From Nitrospira sp. (lineage in GTDB: Bacteria > Nitrospirota > Nitrospiria > Nitrospirales > Nitrospiraceae), in contig JACOEM010000006.1 in NCBI GenBank assembly GCA_024998565.1, positions 62,001 through 126,000 of the forward strand: a DNA stretch of 64,000 bases, read 5' to 3'. Each line of letters opens with the position of its first letter. Positions within the stretch are counted from its first letter, which is position 1. Below the pieces are notes generated by a model, which was given only the letters and a program-made list of their open reading frames with translations, was not told where the DNA came from and did no database searches. A program made the position numbers and the translations under genes. Shown here one piece after another: positions 17,327-25,910 of the stretch.

Positions 17327-18231
17327 GCTTCATTCACATCGATCCCCGGCCGACTGCTGCAGAAAATCAGCCGCCAGCTTCTCAACCTCGCCGCCTGCCG
17401 CCCTGGTTCAAGGTGAAGCTTCAGACCGGTCCGGATTATCACGACATTCGCAAGACCATGGACCGCCTCAACCTCCACACGATTTGTGAAGAGGCGCGTT
17501 GTCCGAACATGTGGGAATGTTGGAATGCCCGCACCGCGACCTTTCTGATTCTCGGCGACATCTGTACGAGGAGATGCCACTACTGCTCGGTCGCCACCGG
17601 CCGTCCGCATGCAGTGGATCGCGAGGAACCGTTGCGCGTGGCGGAGGCGGTCCAGGCCCTCAACCTGCGACATGCCGTGATTACGTCGGTGAACCGCGAT
17701 GAATTGGATGACGGCGGCGCGTCGGTGTTTGCCGAAACCATCCGCCACATCCGACGATTGATTCCCAGCTGCACGATCGAAGTGCTCATTCCGGACTTTG
17801 AAGGCAATGAAGCGGCGCTTGCCCTGGTCGCAGCCGAAAAGCCGGACATCCTGAATCACAACATCGAAACGGTGCGGCGCTTGTTCCCCTCAATCCGGCC
17901 GCAGGGGAAATATCAGCGGTCGATTGAGTTGCTGGGCCGGGCCAAGCAGATGGGTATGACGACCAAGTCGGGATTGATCGTCGGCATGGGCGAAACGACG
18001 GACGAGGCCCGTGAAGTCATGCGGGACCTGCGTTCGGTTGAGTGCGACATCATGACCATCGGCCAGTACCTGCAACCGACGAAGGAACATCTCCCAGTGG
18101 CGCGTTTCTACCATCCCGACGAATTCGCCGCCCTGAAAGATGAAGGCCTCGCCATCGGATTCTGTCACGTCGAATCGGGCCCGCTCGTCCGCAGCTCTTA
18201 CCACGCGGAACAACAAGTGTCGGGACGTTGA
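17323..18231 (+). CDS. lipA: Lipoyl synthase
   Basis: Radical-SAM enzyme inserting two sulfurs into octanoyl-E2. Both iron-sulfur sites are intact: the auxiliary cluster C55-x4-C60-x5-C66 (CEEARCPNMWEC) and the radical-SAM C81-x3-C85-x2-C88 (CTRRCHYC). DILNHNIETVRRLFPSIRP, TKSGLIVGMGET and the C-terminal SGPLVRSSYHAE (the conserved RSSY serine ligand) complete the family signature. 302 residues, 4-bp overlap with the E2 gene. No lipB is visible here, so octanoyl transfer must be encoded elsewhere. Confidence 0.97.
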   Translation: MSFIHIDPRPTAAENQPPASQPRRLPPWFKVKLQTGPDYHDIRKTMDRLNLHTICEEARCPNMWECWNARTATFLILGDICTRRCHYCSVATGRPHAVDREEPLRVAEAVQALNLRHAVITSVNRDELDDGGASVFAETIRHIRRLIPSCTIEVLIPDFEGNEAALALVAAEKPDILNHNIETVRRLFPSIRPQGKYQRSIELLGRAKQMGMTTKSGLIVGMGETTDEAREVMRDLRSVECDIMTIGQYLQPTKEHLPVARFYHPDEFAALKDEGLAIGFCHVESGPLVRSSYHAEQQVSGR

Positions 18232-18406
18232 AAATGACCTCCGGCGTCGCTCTCGCATCGTTCAAGCTCTCAGCGTACCGATCACTTGCACGTCTCGGCC
18301 CTTTCGTCTTCCAATTCGATACCCTTCCACTACTGGTCTGGACATACTGCGGCGATGTCTCGGCTGCCCTCAACGAAATCGATGATTCGGGTCGTCCGTA
18401 GGCCGG

Positions 18407-19444
18407 TTACCGTGTAGGCTTCGCTGCCATCGCGAGGAGTAACAGAGTATCGTCCTGCTGCAAACGGCCGGCTTGGTCCATCTCGAAGAACGACAGCATG
18501 GTCCCTCCGCGGTAGAGTCTGAGCAAGACGTCCGGCTTCAGATCCTCCGGCTTTTTCCCGATCTCATCGACGAGCACCGGGCGTTCGATTAGGCGGATTT
18601 TTCCACCTGCGGTGAGCAGGTCGCTGAAGCAATCCACCATGTGTCCATGATCGACGGCTGCGGCTAAAATATACCCGCCGAACGTCGCGGGCGACACGAT
18701 CGTATCGGCTCCGCCCTGGCGGAACAGTTTGACGTTCTCTTCTTGCTTGGCACTGACCACAATGCGTACGGTGGGGTTCAAATGTCTGGCAGTCAGAAGC
18801 ATCAGTGCATTTGAGTCGTCACGCCCGGCGGTGATGATGACCGCCTTGGCCTTGTGAATCGCAGCTTCTTTTAAGACGTCCTCCTGCGCTGCGTCGGCTT
18901 GAAATGACGCCACACCCATCGATCCGGCCAGATGAACGCGCTCCTCTAGTTGATCGATCACCAAGATCTGATCGGTCGGGACGCCGCGGGCCAGCAGTTC
19001 CTGCACCGTCGACTGCCCTGTGTGGCCGAATCCGCAGATGATGAGATGTTGGTTCAATGTTGCGTGAAGTTTCGCCATGCGGTACCCCTCCATGTACTGC
19101 CGAATGATCAACTGATAGGCGGTGCCAAGAAAAAGAAACCAGATTCCCAGTCGCACGGGAGTGACGACCAACGCGTCCAAGAGACGCGCGCGCGTCGACA
19201 CGGGAACGATGTCTCCATAGCCCACGGTTGTGACCGTGACCATGGTGAAGTACACCACGTCGACGAAGGAGACATGGCCGTCGATCTGATCCCGCAGGCC
19301 GTCTCGATCCAGCCAGAGAAGGAGAAGAATGAGACAGAAGAGGAGGAAGGCGATGCTGAGCCGTATCGTCAACATTTGAAGGGGGGACCAGGTGTTGGGC
19401 GTGACAATGACGCGCGGTTCCACAGTGTGCATCGCCTTAGCCAT
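18407..19444 (-). CDS. Two-helix potassium channel with RCK (TrkA-N/TrkA-C) domain
   Basis: Inner-membrane K+ channel gated by a cytoplasmic ligand-binding ring. TM1 (LSIAFLLFCLILLLLWL), a pore helix with the selectivity filter TVGYGD (about 72-78), then TM2 (LGIWFLFLGTAYQLIIRQY). The TrkA-N Rossmann domain (HLIICGFGHTGQSTVQELLARG, then VIDQLEERVH) and a TrkA-C-like end (GKIRLIERPVLVDEIGKK ... TLLLLAM) follow. This is the MthK/Kch-like layout. I favour the ATG at 19444 (AAAGGAG upstream); an in-frame ATG at 19540 would add 32 hydrophilic residues. It is convergent with lipA. Confidence 0.85.
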   Translation of the reverse strand: MAKAMHTVEPRVIVTPNTWSPLQMLTIRLSIAFLLFCLILLLLWLDRDGLRDQIDGHVSFVDVVYFTMVTVTTVGYGDIVPVSTRARLLDALVVTPVRLGIWFLFLGTAYQLIIRQYMEGYRMAKLHATLNQHLIICGFGHTGQSTVQELLARGVPTDQILVIDQLEERVHLAGSMGVASFQADAAQEDVLKEAAIHKAKAVIITAGRDDSNALMLLTARHLNPTVRIVVSAKQEENVKLFRQGGADTIVSPATFGGYILAAAVDHGHMVDCFSDLLTAGGKIRLIERPVLVDEIGKKPEDLKPDVLLRLYRGGTMLSFFEMDQAGRLQQDDTLLLLAMAAKPTR

Positions 19445-19648
19445 GGTCGACAGTGCTCCTTTGGTCTGATCTCGCGCGCAGTGGGCGTGCAGGATCTGCG
19501 TGGCGAGGATCCGTCGTGACGCCGATTTCGATTTGAGCATGCCCCCGGATCACAGGGTCTGTGCGGAGTCCGTTCCCGGACACTGAGGCATCCCAACGTG
19601 CGACCAACATCCTGCGGGGCTCCGATTGTGTGGGAATGATAGGCGACC

Positions 19649-20893
19649 TCACGAGCGGAAGGCCAGGATAAGAGACAGGAGAAGCAGATGTTGTTCCCGG
19701 GCCAGTCCGATCACGCCTGGAGCGACTTCGCCTTGTGTGAAGAATCCTCCCCCTGGCTGGGTGGACTCGTCGTACCGATGCTCCAACCGAATCACCGCGC
19801 TGGACGGCCTGTGGTCCAGTCTGTACTCCACGGTGGTCGTCATCGCCTTCAGGAGTTGTTCCGATCCCGAGATACGTCCGCTGCGGTCCCAGTAAAATTC
19901 CGGCCGCAGGGCGACGCTCCAAGGACCGCATACGTTCAACCTGGCATAGAAGGCTGCCGCCGTCCAGAAGGTGCGCGGGTGGCCTGGTTGTTCGGCGGCA
20001 TTCTCCGTCCCGAAGTCGTAGGCCAGCGCGAGGGTCAGCCGGTCGTGCTTCCACTCAACGATACTGTCGGAAAAGAACCGCCAGAACTGGAGCGACGTAT
20101 TGGATTGGTCCGGCCCATAATAAAGGTTTTCCGTGACGGTCCATTCCTTGCTCAATCGGTACGCGACCTGCGTGCCGTAGCTCATCTGATCGTTGGGATG
20201 GGAGAGGTAGTTGTACCCGTTGATGGCATACAGATTGACTTGCAGGCGGTCCGTCACGGGATATTGGGCCGCCACGCCGAACATGAAGTACGGGGCGTTG
20301 TCGGCCATGTAGCTTCGTGAGTAGTTCAGGTTGTCGAGCGCATAGACCGATTGGTATCCGATGTAGCTGTTGAATAACCCGACGGTGACGGTGAGCCCAT
20401 TGCCGAGCGGCGCCAGATAGGAGACATTGGCTCGTGAAATGTGACGGAGCAGATCCGCTCCATCCACCGGTGTGTCGCGGCCGGGGTTCGGCGAGGGCAC
20501 GAGTCCATTGGTGTCGTACCCGGCCTGTACTCCCAACTCCATCCCCCAGTGTGACGCGGCCGTCGAGTCCTTGCGCACATAGCCCATCGCCATGTTGGGG
20601 GCCAACTCATTGACTCTCGGGCTGGTGCTCTTGTTTCGCCAGAGATGGTTTTCCGGGAAATTGAAATCGAGCGCGTAGCTCAAGTCCAGAAACGCGCCAT
20701 AGTGCCAATCCGATGCCTCAGGCAATGACGCTGCCGCCGCGACGGGCGTGAGGCAGAGGCTCAGGCATGCCCACAGGCGCAGTGCGGCGACGAATGCGTG
20801 ACGCGTTCGCCTGTACCACGTTGCGCACTCGGGTGGCTTGCTGGAGGATGACGAGTGTCGGGAACCTTCTGCGGTGTCGCATGGTTCGCTCAT
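19649..20893 (-). CDS. Outer-membrane beta-barrel porin (BBP2/OmpL-like)
   Basis: 414 residues. A long N-terminal region, then a hydrophobic signal segment (ALRLWACLSLCLTPVAAAAS), and a mature part made of alternating aromatic/hydrophobic strands and Gly/Asn turns (YGAFLDLSYALDFNFPENHLWRN, GLTVTVGLFNSYIGYQS, WSVALRPEFYWDRSGRISG). The protein closes in LLLLSLILAFRS rather than a clear terminal Phe. This pattern fits the putative beta-barrel porin-2 family. Its start codon overlaps the stop of the mechanosensitive channel gene by 4 bp, so the two are translationally coupled, an unusual pairing of inner-membrane safety valve and outer-membrane pore. Confidence 0.65.
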   Translation of the reverse strand: MSEPCDTAEGSRHSSSSSKPPECATWYRRTRHAFVAALRLWACLSLCLTPVAAAASLPEASDWHYGAFLDLSYALDFNFPENHLWRNKSTSPRVNELAPNMAMGYVRKDSTAASHWGMELGVQAGYDTNGLVPSPNPGRDTPVDGADLLRHISRANVSYLAPLGNGLTVTVGLFNSYIGYQSVYALDNLNYSRSYMADNAPYFMFGVAAQYPVTDRLQVNLYAINGYNYLSHPNDQMSYGTQVAYRLSKEWTVTENLYYGPDQSNTSLQFWRFFSDSIVEWKHDRLTLALAYDFGTENAAEQPGHPRTFWTAAAFYARLNVCGPWSVALRPEFYWDRSGRISGSEQLLKAMTTTVEYRLDHRPSSAVIRLEHRYDESTQPGGGFFTQGEVAPGVIGLAREQHLLLLSLILAFRS

Positions 20894-22602
20894 GGCGTCG
20901 GGGGTTTCGGCGGAGACCCGCCCGGTGAGGGTTTCCCAAGGAGGCTCTCCAATGGGTCGATGCGAAAGGCCGGCGCTTGGTAGTTTGGCGGGAGGTAGGA
21001 GTCTGGAATTGTGGTTTTGTTGCCGTCGCGTACCTGGGCATAGTGCGGAGACAGAATTTCTACCCCGGCTTCATTGAAGGTATCCTGAATGTTCTGATGG
21101 AGATCCGAATAGGTGGCGGCCATCTTATTCGGGGCGCCCGTATACGCATTCAGCTCATAGACGACATAAAAGTCGTTGAGCGCCGTTTGCAGCACGAACG
21201 GCTCCGGGTCCGAGAGGATGTTTCTGGTGGCCAGCGCCGCTTTCTTGAGCAGCTCATGGACGGTCCGCCACGGGGCATCGTAGCCGAGGGTGACGGAGGT
21301 GTTGAGGATCAGCGGCGGCGCCGTCAACGACGTGGAACTGTAGTTGATGATGTGTGCGCCGAGAATGAGTGAGTTGGGAATCGTGATGTCGACGTTCTTG
21401 ATGGTCCGAACACGGGTCACGAGCAGGGTCTTCTCCGTCACGTCGCCGACGGTATCGGCGATCTTCACCCGGTCGCTGAGTTGGAACGGGCGCATGTAGG
21501 TCAGGATAATGCCGGCGATGGCATTGCTGACGGCGCCGGCAGAACCCAGGGAGAACAAGACGCCGAGAAATACCGAGACGCCTCGGAACGCTTCCGATTG
21601 AGAGCCAGGTATATAGGGGAAGATGGCCATGGCCGCAAATGCGATGATCAGAAAGCGGACGATCTTAAACGTCGGATCGGCCCAGTCGCGATGGAAGCCG
21701 GCAAACGTGATCGCTCCGCGCTGGATGCCGTTGAACATCATGCGGAACAACTTGATGACGTACCGTGTCACCATGATGATGACAACGATGGCCGCGAGGT
21801 TGGGCAACGCGCTGAGAAAGGCTTCGGCGATGGTGGAGAGCGTCGTCACCACGGCCTGGACGAGCGTGGAGGCGAGCTGCCGCGTCCAGGGGAACAGCCC
21901 CAGCACGGTGGTGAGGTAGATATAGAGGATCATGATCGTCAGCAGGAAGCGCAGGCCTCTGGCGATGGAGACGACCTGCCTTGTGAGCGTCTGGGCGGAG
22001 AAGACTTCGACCCGCTGAATCTTGATCGCTTTGATGTAGGTGTCCTGCCATTGCTCGATGCGGCTGTAGATTCTCGGAAAGATCTTATGGAGGACGAGCA
22101 GGATCGCAACGAAGACGGCAGTGGCTGCCACCGCCAGCGCGGCATCCGTAAGCAGCATCTCCGCGCTCAACTCTCGTTGAGCCCTCTGCAGCACGCTCTG
22201 TAGCTTGCCCGCGTATTCCTGCGCCAGATCCTGTCGATTTCGGCCCAAGGGCCTGGCATCTCCTTCGGTCACCGTCAACAGCACGAAGCCTTCGAGTGCG
22301 ATGTCGGTGCCGTGTTCGGTTTCAGCGGTGGTGATCGCAGTGAAGTTACTGAAGGGGTTGCTCGCGGCTTGCTCGAGTCGAGCCTGAATGGCCTGGGCGC
22401 GTTGCTGAGGGGTGAAGGACCCGACCTTCTGATGCAAGATGAAGAGGGGCTCTCCAAGGTAGACCACGGGCGCTTCGCGGATCTGCCGTGTCGGTGTTTC
22501 CGCGGAGAGTTGAGGGGGTGTTGCCGACACTTGGGCGAAAGAAGCACTTGGGAAGAGGAGTACGCAACACAGATACAGGCACCGTCCCAGGCAGGACTTC
22601 AT
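20890..22602 (-). CDS. MscS-family mechanosensitive ion channel with N-terminal periplasmic domain
   Basis: 570 residues. A signal peptide (CLYLCCVLLFPSASFAQ) and an approximately 130-residue periplasmic region precede about four or five membrane helices (first AALAVAATAVFVAILLVL). The MscS pore helix and beta domain follow (VSVFLGVLFSLGSAGAVSNAIAGIIL, PFQLSDRVKIADTVGDV), with TIPNSLILGAHIINYS and the VHELLKKAAL region of the C-terminal cage. It releases solutes on hypo-osmotic shock. The ATG at 22602 is chosen because GGAGG is correctly spaced; the frame stays open much further upstream but without coding character. The C-terminus ends in a Pro/Gly-rich tail. Confidence 0.88.
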   Translation of the reverse strand: MKSCLGRCLYLCCVLLFPSASFAQVSATPPQLSAETPTRQIREAPVVYLGEPLFILHQKVGSFTPQQRAQAIQARLEQAASNPFSNFTAITTAETEHGTDIALEGFVLLTVTEGDARPLGRNRQDLAQEYAGKLQSVLQRAQRELSAEMLLTDAALAVAATAVFVAILLVLHKIFPRIYSRIEQWQDTYIKAIKIQRVEVFSAQTLTRQVVSIARGLRFLLTIMILYIYLTTVLGLFPWTRQLASTLVQAVVTTLSTIAEAFLSALPNLAAIVVIIMVTRYVIKLFRMMFNGIQRGAITFAGFHRDWADPTFKIVRFLIIAFAAMAIFPYIPGSQSEAFRGVSVFLGVLFSLGSAGAVSNAIAGIILTYMRPFQLSDRVKIADTVGDVTEKTLLVTRVRTIKNVDITIPNSLILGAHIINYSSTSLTAPPLILNTSVTLGYDAPWRTVHELLKKAALATRNILSDPEPFVLQTALNDFYVVYELNAYTGAPNKMAATYSDLHQNIQDTFNEAGVEILSPHYAQVRDGNKTTIPDSYLPPNYQAPAFRIDPLESLLGKPSPGGSPPKPPTP

Positions 22603-23115
22603 TGTCGGCCTCCATGGAGTGTTCCCTACAGAACCGTGCGCGGAGTTCATATCACCGTGGTTGGTGTCGTGAAGGGCATTGCGGCGCGGTACTTTATCCG
22701 AGGACAAACACTTAATCAATCCGTATATTCCAGAGGTGGGCATGGCTTGTGAAGGCCGTGTTCGTGTGCTATCGGTAGGCATGCGGTGTCGTGTGCGGGC
22801 CATCCGGCAGTATCTCAATGTTGGTTCTCGCCTGGATGTGGTTGAGTATGCCGTTCGCCTTTGTCCTTCCTTGAAGGGGGCTGTCGGATCCGGGATCGAC
22901 GGGGCAGGGGGCGGTGAGCGGTGCAGCCGTGCGCAGGGTGCTGACACGCGGCGGATTCTGCCGAGGATCAGAAGGACCTCCCTGAGCATGACGACTCCCA
23001 CCCCATCACATCGTCCCAGACTAGGCTTGGAGTTGACTATGGAGAGAGAAGGCGCTCCACATTGTGAGTGTCGGACGTCTGGAATGGGCGACGCTCCAAG
23101 GCATGCGGTGTCGCG
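22603..23115. other. Long intergenic region between divergent mscS-like and antiporter genes
   Basis: About 510 bp separating two divergent genes. Several frames stay open because of the high GC content, but none has a convincing ribosome-binding site, a recognisable family or a plausible protein composition (Arg/Gly-rich). It should hold both promoters. I could not identify a confident -35/-10 or -24/-12 pair. Confidence 0.4.
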
Positions 23116-24348
23116 ATGACGCTGATGCACACCATCACGATTCTGGTCTGTTTGTCGGCCGGTTTCAGCTACCTCAATCACCGATATATCAAACTGCCGG
23201 TCACGATCGGTCTGATGGCCATCGCCTTGGCCATGTCGCTCGTGCTGCTGTTCCTGGGCAAGCTTGGGTATGGCATCGAGAGCCAGGCGAGGAGTTTCGT
23301 CCAGAGCATCGACTTCGGCGAGGCTCTCCTGCACGGCATGCTCAGTTTTCTGCTGTTTGCCGGGGCGCTTCACGTCAATCTCGACGATCTGCTCGAGCAA
23401 AAATGGTTCATCGGGACGTTGGCGTGCGGAGGGGTGCTTGTCTCCACGGCGATTGTGGGCTCGCTCACCTATCTGGGGTTAGAGTGGCTGGGACATCCGG
23501 TTCCGCTGATTGCCGCCTTTTTGTTCGGGGCCCTGATCTCACCGACCGATCCGATCGCCGTGCTGGGCATTCTGAAAAAGGCAAATGCGCCGAAGCGTTT
23601 GGAAATCAAGATCACGGGAGAATCGCTCTTCAACGACGGCGTCGGGGTCGCGGTGTTCCTGGTCCTGCTGGCCATGGCGGAATCCGGGCGAGTCACGCCT
23701 GGGGATGTGGGATGGTTGTTGCTGCAGGAAGCTGTCGGAGGCATCCTGCTTGGCCTCGTGTTGGGGTACGGCGCCTATCTGATGCTCAAGTCCATCGACC
23801 AGCATAATGTCGAGATCCTGATTACGCTGGCGCTCGTGATGGGTGGGTATGCGGTGGCTGATGTCTTGCACACGTCGGGCCCCATTGCCGTGGTCGTGGC
23901 GGGGTTGCTGATCGGGAACCAAGGCCGGCATTTGGCGATGTCGGACACCACACGGGAATATTTGGATACGTTTTGGGAGTTAATCGATGAGCTGTTGAAC
24001 GCCATTCTCTTTGTGTTGATCGGACTGGAAGTGCTGGTCTTAAGTTTTAGAGACGAATATCTCTTTGCCGGACTGTTGGCCATTCCTCTGGTGCTGTTCG
24101 CGCGCTTTATCAGTGTGAGTCTCCCCGTGCAGCTGTTTCGTTTGTTCGAGGATTTGACGAACCGCGCGACCTTGATCCTGACCTGGGGAGGCTTACGCGG
24201 TGGGATCTCCGTCGCTATGGCCCTCTCACTACCCGCCTCGCCGTATCGTGACGCGATCGTGACCATGACCTATATCGTGGTGGTTTTCTCCATTCTCGTT
24301 CAAGGACTCACCATCGAGCGGCTCATTCGAGCGACCGAAAAACTCTAG
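23116..24348 (+). CDS. CPA1-family cation/H+ (Na+/H+) antiporter
   Basis: 410 residues with about 12 membrane helices. Family signatures: LLFAGALHVNLDDL, the helix AAFLFGALISPTDPIAVLGIL with the ion-binding Asp pair region (SPTDP), the helix TGESLFNDGVGVAVFLVLL carrying the conserved ND, and TWGGLRGGISVAMALSLP. These are the standard CPA1 (NhaP/YjcE-type) motifs for Na+ or K+ exchange against protons. The ATG at 23116 is the most likely start; one codon set further (23125) is possible and no strong ribosome-binding site decides. Followed directly by a lipA-like gene fragment. Confidence 0.9.
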   Translation: MTLMHTITILVCLSAGFSYLNHRYIKLPVTIGLMAIALAMSLVLLFLGKLGYGIESQARSFVQSIDFGEALLHGMLSFLLFAGALHVNLDDLLEQKWFIGTLACGGVLVSTAIVGSLTYLGLEWLGHPVPLIAAFLFGALISPTDPIAVLGILKKANAPKRLEIKITGESLFNDGVGVAVFLVLLAMAESGRVTPGDVGWLLLQEAVGGILLGLVLGYGAYLMLKSIDQHNVEILITLALVMGGYAVADVLHTSGPIAVVVAGLLIGNQGRHLAMSDTTREYLDTFWELIDELLNAILFVLIGLEVLVLSFRDEYLFAGLLAIPLVLFARFISVSLPVQLFRLFEDLTNRATLILTWGGLRGGISVAMALSLPASPYRDAIVTMTYIVVVFSILVQGLTIERLIRATEKL

Positions 24349-24363
24349 CCTCATGAAGAGAAT

Positions 24364-24435
24364 GCTTCGAGCCGCCATGTCGAGCCGGAGCCGCTGGTGC
24401 GCAGATCCTACCAGGTGGAGCGACAGGTTCGCTGA
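24364..24435 (+). pseudogene. Remnant of a lipA 3' end
   Basis: Translated in this frame, the stretch reads ASSRHVEPEPLVRRSYQVER and then QVR before a TGA stop. This mirrors the C-terminus of the intact lipoyl synthase of this window (CHVESGPLVRSSYHAEQQV), including the conserved PLVR-SY core. Nothing upstream in the same frame resembles lipA; the antiporter ends 15 bp before. It looks like the eroded tail of a second lipA copy or a recombination scar. Confidence 0.5.
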
Positions 24436-24574
24436 AGGCCTCGTCTGAGTGTAGTCATGATTCCCTGTGTGGCAGTTAGAAGAAGATCGAGAGGTCACGC
24501 TGCTTCATGGTACGTGAGTGGGATCACGAGAGAAGCCGTTCCGCTTTCGCGTGAACCTCGTTTCCCGGAACCGC

Positions 24575-24619
24575 TTGGGCCTTCCGGCCCAATGAGAACT
24601 GCAGTCTCTTATCTGCAGT
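24575..24619. terminator. Two adjacent hairpins downstream of the ABC permease gene
   Basis: TTGGGCC-TTCC-GGCCCAA (24575-24592) is a perfect 7-bp stem with a tetraloop. ACTGCAG (24598-24604) pairs with CTGCAGT (24613-24619). They sit between the antiporter (plus strand) and the 3' end of the permease gene (minus strand) and could terminate from either side. No long T-tract is present. Confidence 0.45.
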
Positions 24620-24667
24620 CCCTTCGATTCTGTCAAGAATTGCTTGTAGGAGATTCAGATGGGCCCG

Positions 24668-25900
24668 CTACTCATAGTGCAGCGCTTCGATGGGATTCAT
24701 CCGCGAGGCCTTGTTCGCCGGGTAGAGGCCGAAGAAGATGCCCACGGCCAGCGAGAAGAGGAAGGCCACGGCCACTGCTTGCGACGAGATGATCGTGGGC
24801 CAGCCGATAAGGCGGGTCAAGAGTCGCGCGCCGGCGATCCCGAATATTACCCCGGCCACTCCGCCGATCGCCGTCAGGATGATCGCTTCCACCAGAAACT
24901 GCAGCAGGATGTGGGCGCGTTTGGCGCCGACGGCCATGCGGATGCCGATTTCCCTGGTGCGTTCCGTCACCGAGACCAATAGGATGTTCATGATCCCGAT
25001 TCCGCCGACGACCAGCGAGATGGAGGCGATGCTCAGCAGCATCACCATCATGGTCCGGCTGGCTCCGGCCACAGTTTTGGCAACATCCTCCATGGTGCGG
25101 ATCGTAAAGTCGTTCTCTTCGGCCGGGTGAATCCGGTGCCGTGCGCGCAGGAGTTCTTTAATCTCCTCCACGGCAGCCGGGATGCTGTAGCGGTGCTGGG
25201 TGGCGACCATGATGATGCCGACCGTGCCCAGAAATTTCGTGCCCAGCACTTTTCGCTCTGCGGTCGTGAACGGCAGGACGACGATGTCGTCCTGATCCTG
25301 TCCGGAGAGGGATTGGCCCTTGGACGAAAGAATGCCGATCACACGTAGCGGCACATTCTTGACCCGGATCTGCGCCCCGATCACTTCCTCTCCGCGCTCG
25401 AACAGATTGTCCGCGACGGTTTTTCCGAGCACCACGACTTTGGCCGCGGCGTCCTCATCCGCCTGGGTGAAGAAATTGCCGTCGGCTACCGGCCAGTTTC
25501 GAAGATCGGGAAAGGCGGTAGTGGTGCCGAGCGCGATGGTGTTCCAATTCTTATGTTCGTGGACCGCTTGGAGGACCGATCGAGAGGCATAGGTGACGAG
25601 GCTGATATCGCCGATGCGTTTTTCGATGTCGCGTGCATCGTCCACGGTAAGCGTCGAGACCGAACCGAGTCCGCCTCGTACGCCGCCCGTCGTGGTGGCG
25701 CCGGGGATGATGATGAGCACGTTGGTGCCGAGGCTGGCGATCTCGCGTTGGACCGAGGCGGTCGCGCCCTGCCCGAGACTCACCATGCCGACGACGGCGC
25801 CGACGCCGATGACAATGCCGAGCATGGTCAACCCTGCGCGTAGCGGATTGCGCCGGAGCACCCGCAGGGCGGATTGAATGGTCAGCCAGAGAAATCCCAT
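24668..25900 (-). CDS. MacB-type ABC transporter permease (no ATPase domain)
   Basis: 410 residues. TM1 near the N-terminus (PLRAGLTMLGIVIGVGAVVGMVSLG), a large periplasmic MacB_PCD region (ASVQREIASLGTNVLIIIPG ... VVLGKTVADNLF), and three C-terminal helices in the FtsX domain (SIASISLVVGGIGIMNILLVSV, VTERTREIGIRMAVGAKR, LFSLAVGIFFGLYPANKASR). The N-terminal ATPase domain found in E. coli MacB is absent, so an ATPase partner is needed. None is adjacent: the adaptor gene ends 10 bp upstream. The family exports macrolides, lipoproteins, toxins or peptides. The frame continues upstream inside the adaptor gene, but MGFLWLTIQSALRVLRRNPL is the expected N-terminus. Confidence 0.88.
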   Translation of the reverse strand: MGFLWLTIQSALRVLRRNPLRAGLTMLGIVIGVGAVVGMVSLGQGATASVQREIASLGTNVLIIIPGATTTGGVRGGLGSVSTLTVDDARDIEKRIGDISLVTYASRSVLQAVHEHKNWNTIALGTTTAFPDLRNWPVADGNFFTQADEDAAAKVVVLGKTVADNLFERGEEVIGAQIRVKNVPLRVIGILSSKGQSLSGQDQDDIVVLPFTTAERKVLGTKFLGTVGIIMVATQHRYSIPAAVEEIKELLRARHRIHPAEENDFTIRTMEDVAKTVAGASRTMMVMLLSIASISLVVGGIGIMNILLVSVTERTREIGIRMAVGAKRAHILLQFLVEAIILTAIGGVAGVIFGIAGARLLTRLIGWPTIISSQAVAVAFLFSLAVGIFFGLYPANKASRMNPIEALHYE

Positions 25901-25910
25901 ATCAGGCTCG

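Noticed and set aside
22739-23119. Plus-strand frame between the mscS-like gene and the antiporter
   Set aside because: Arg/Gly/Ser-rich, no ribosome-binding site, no recognisable fold.
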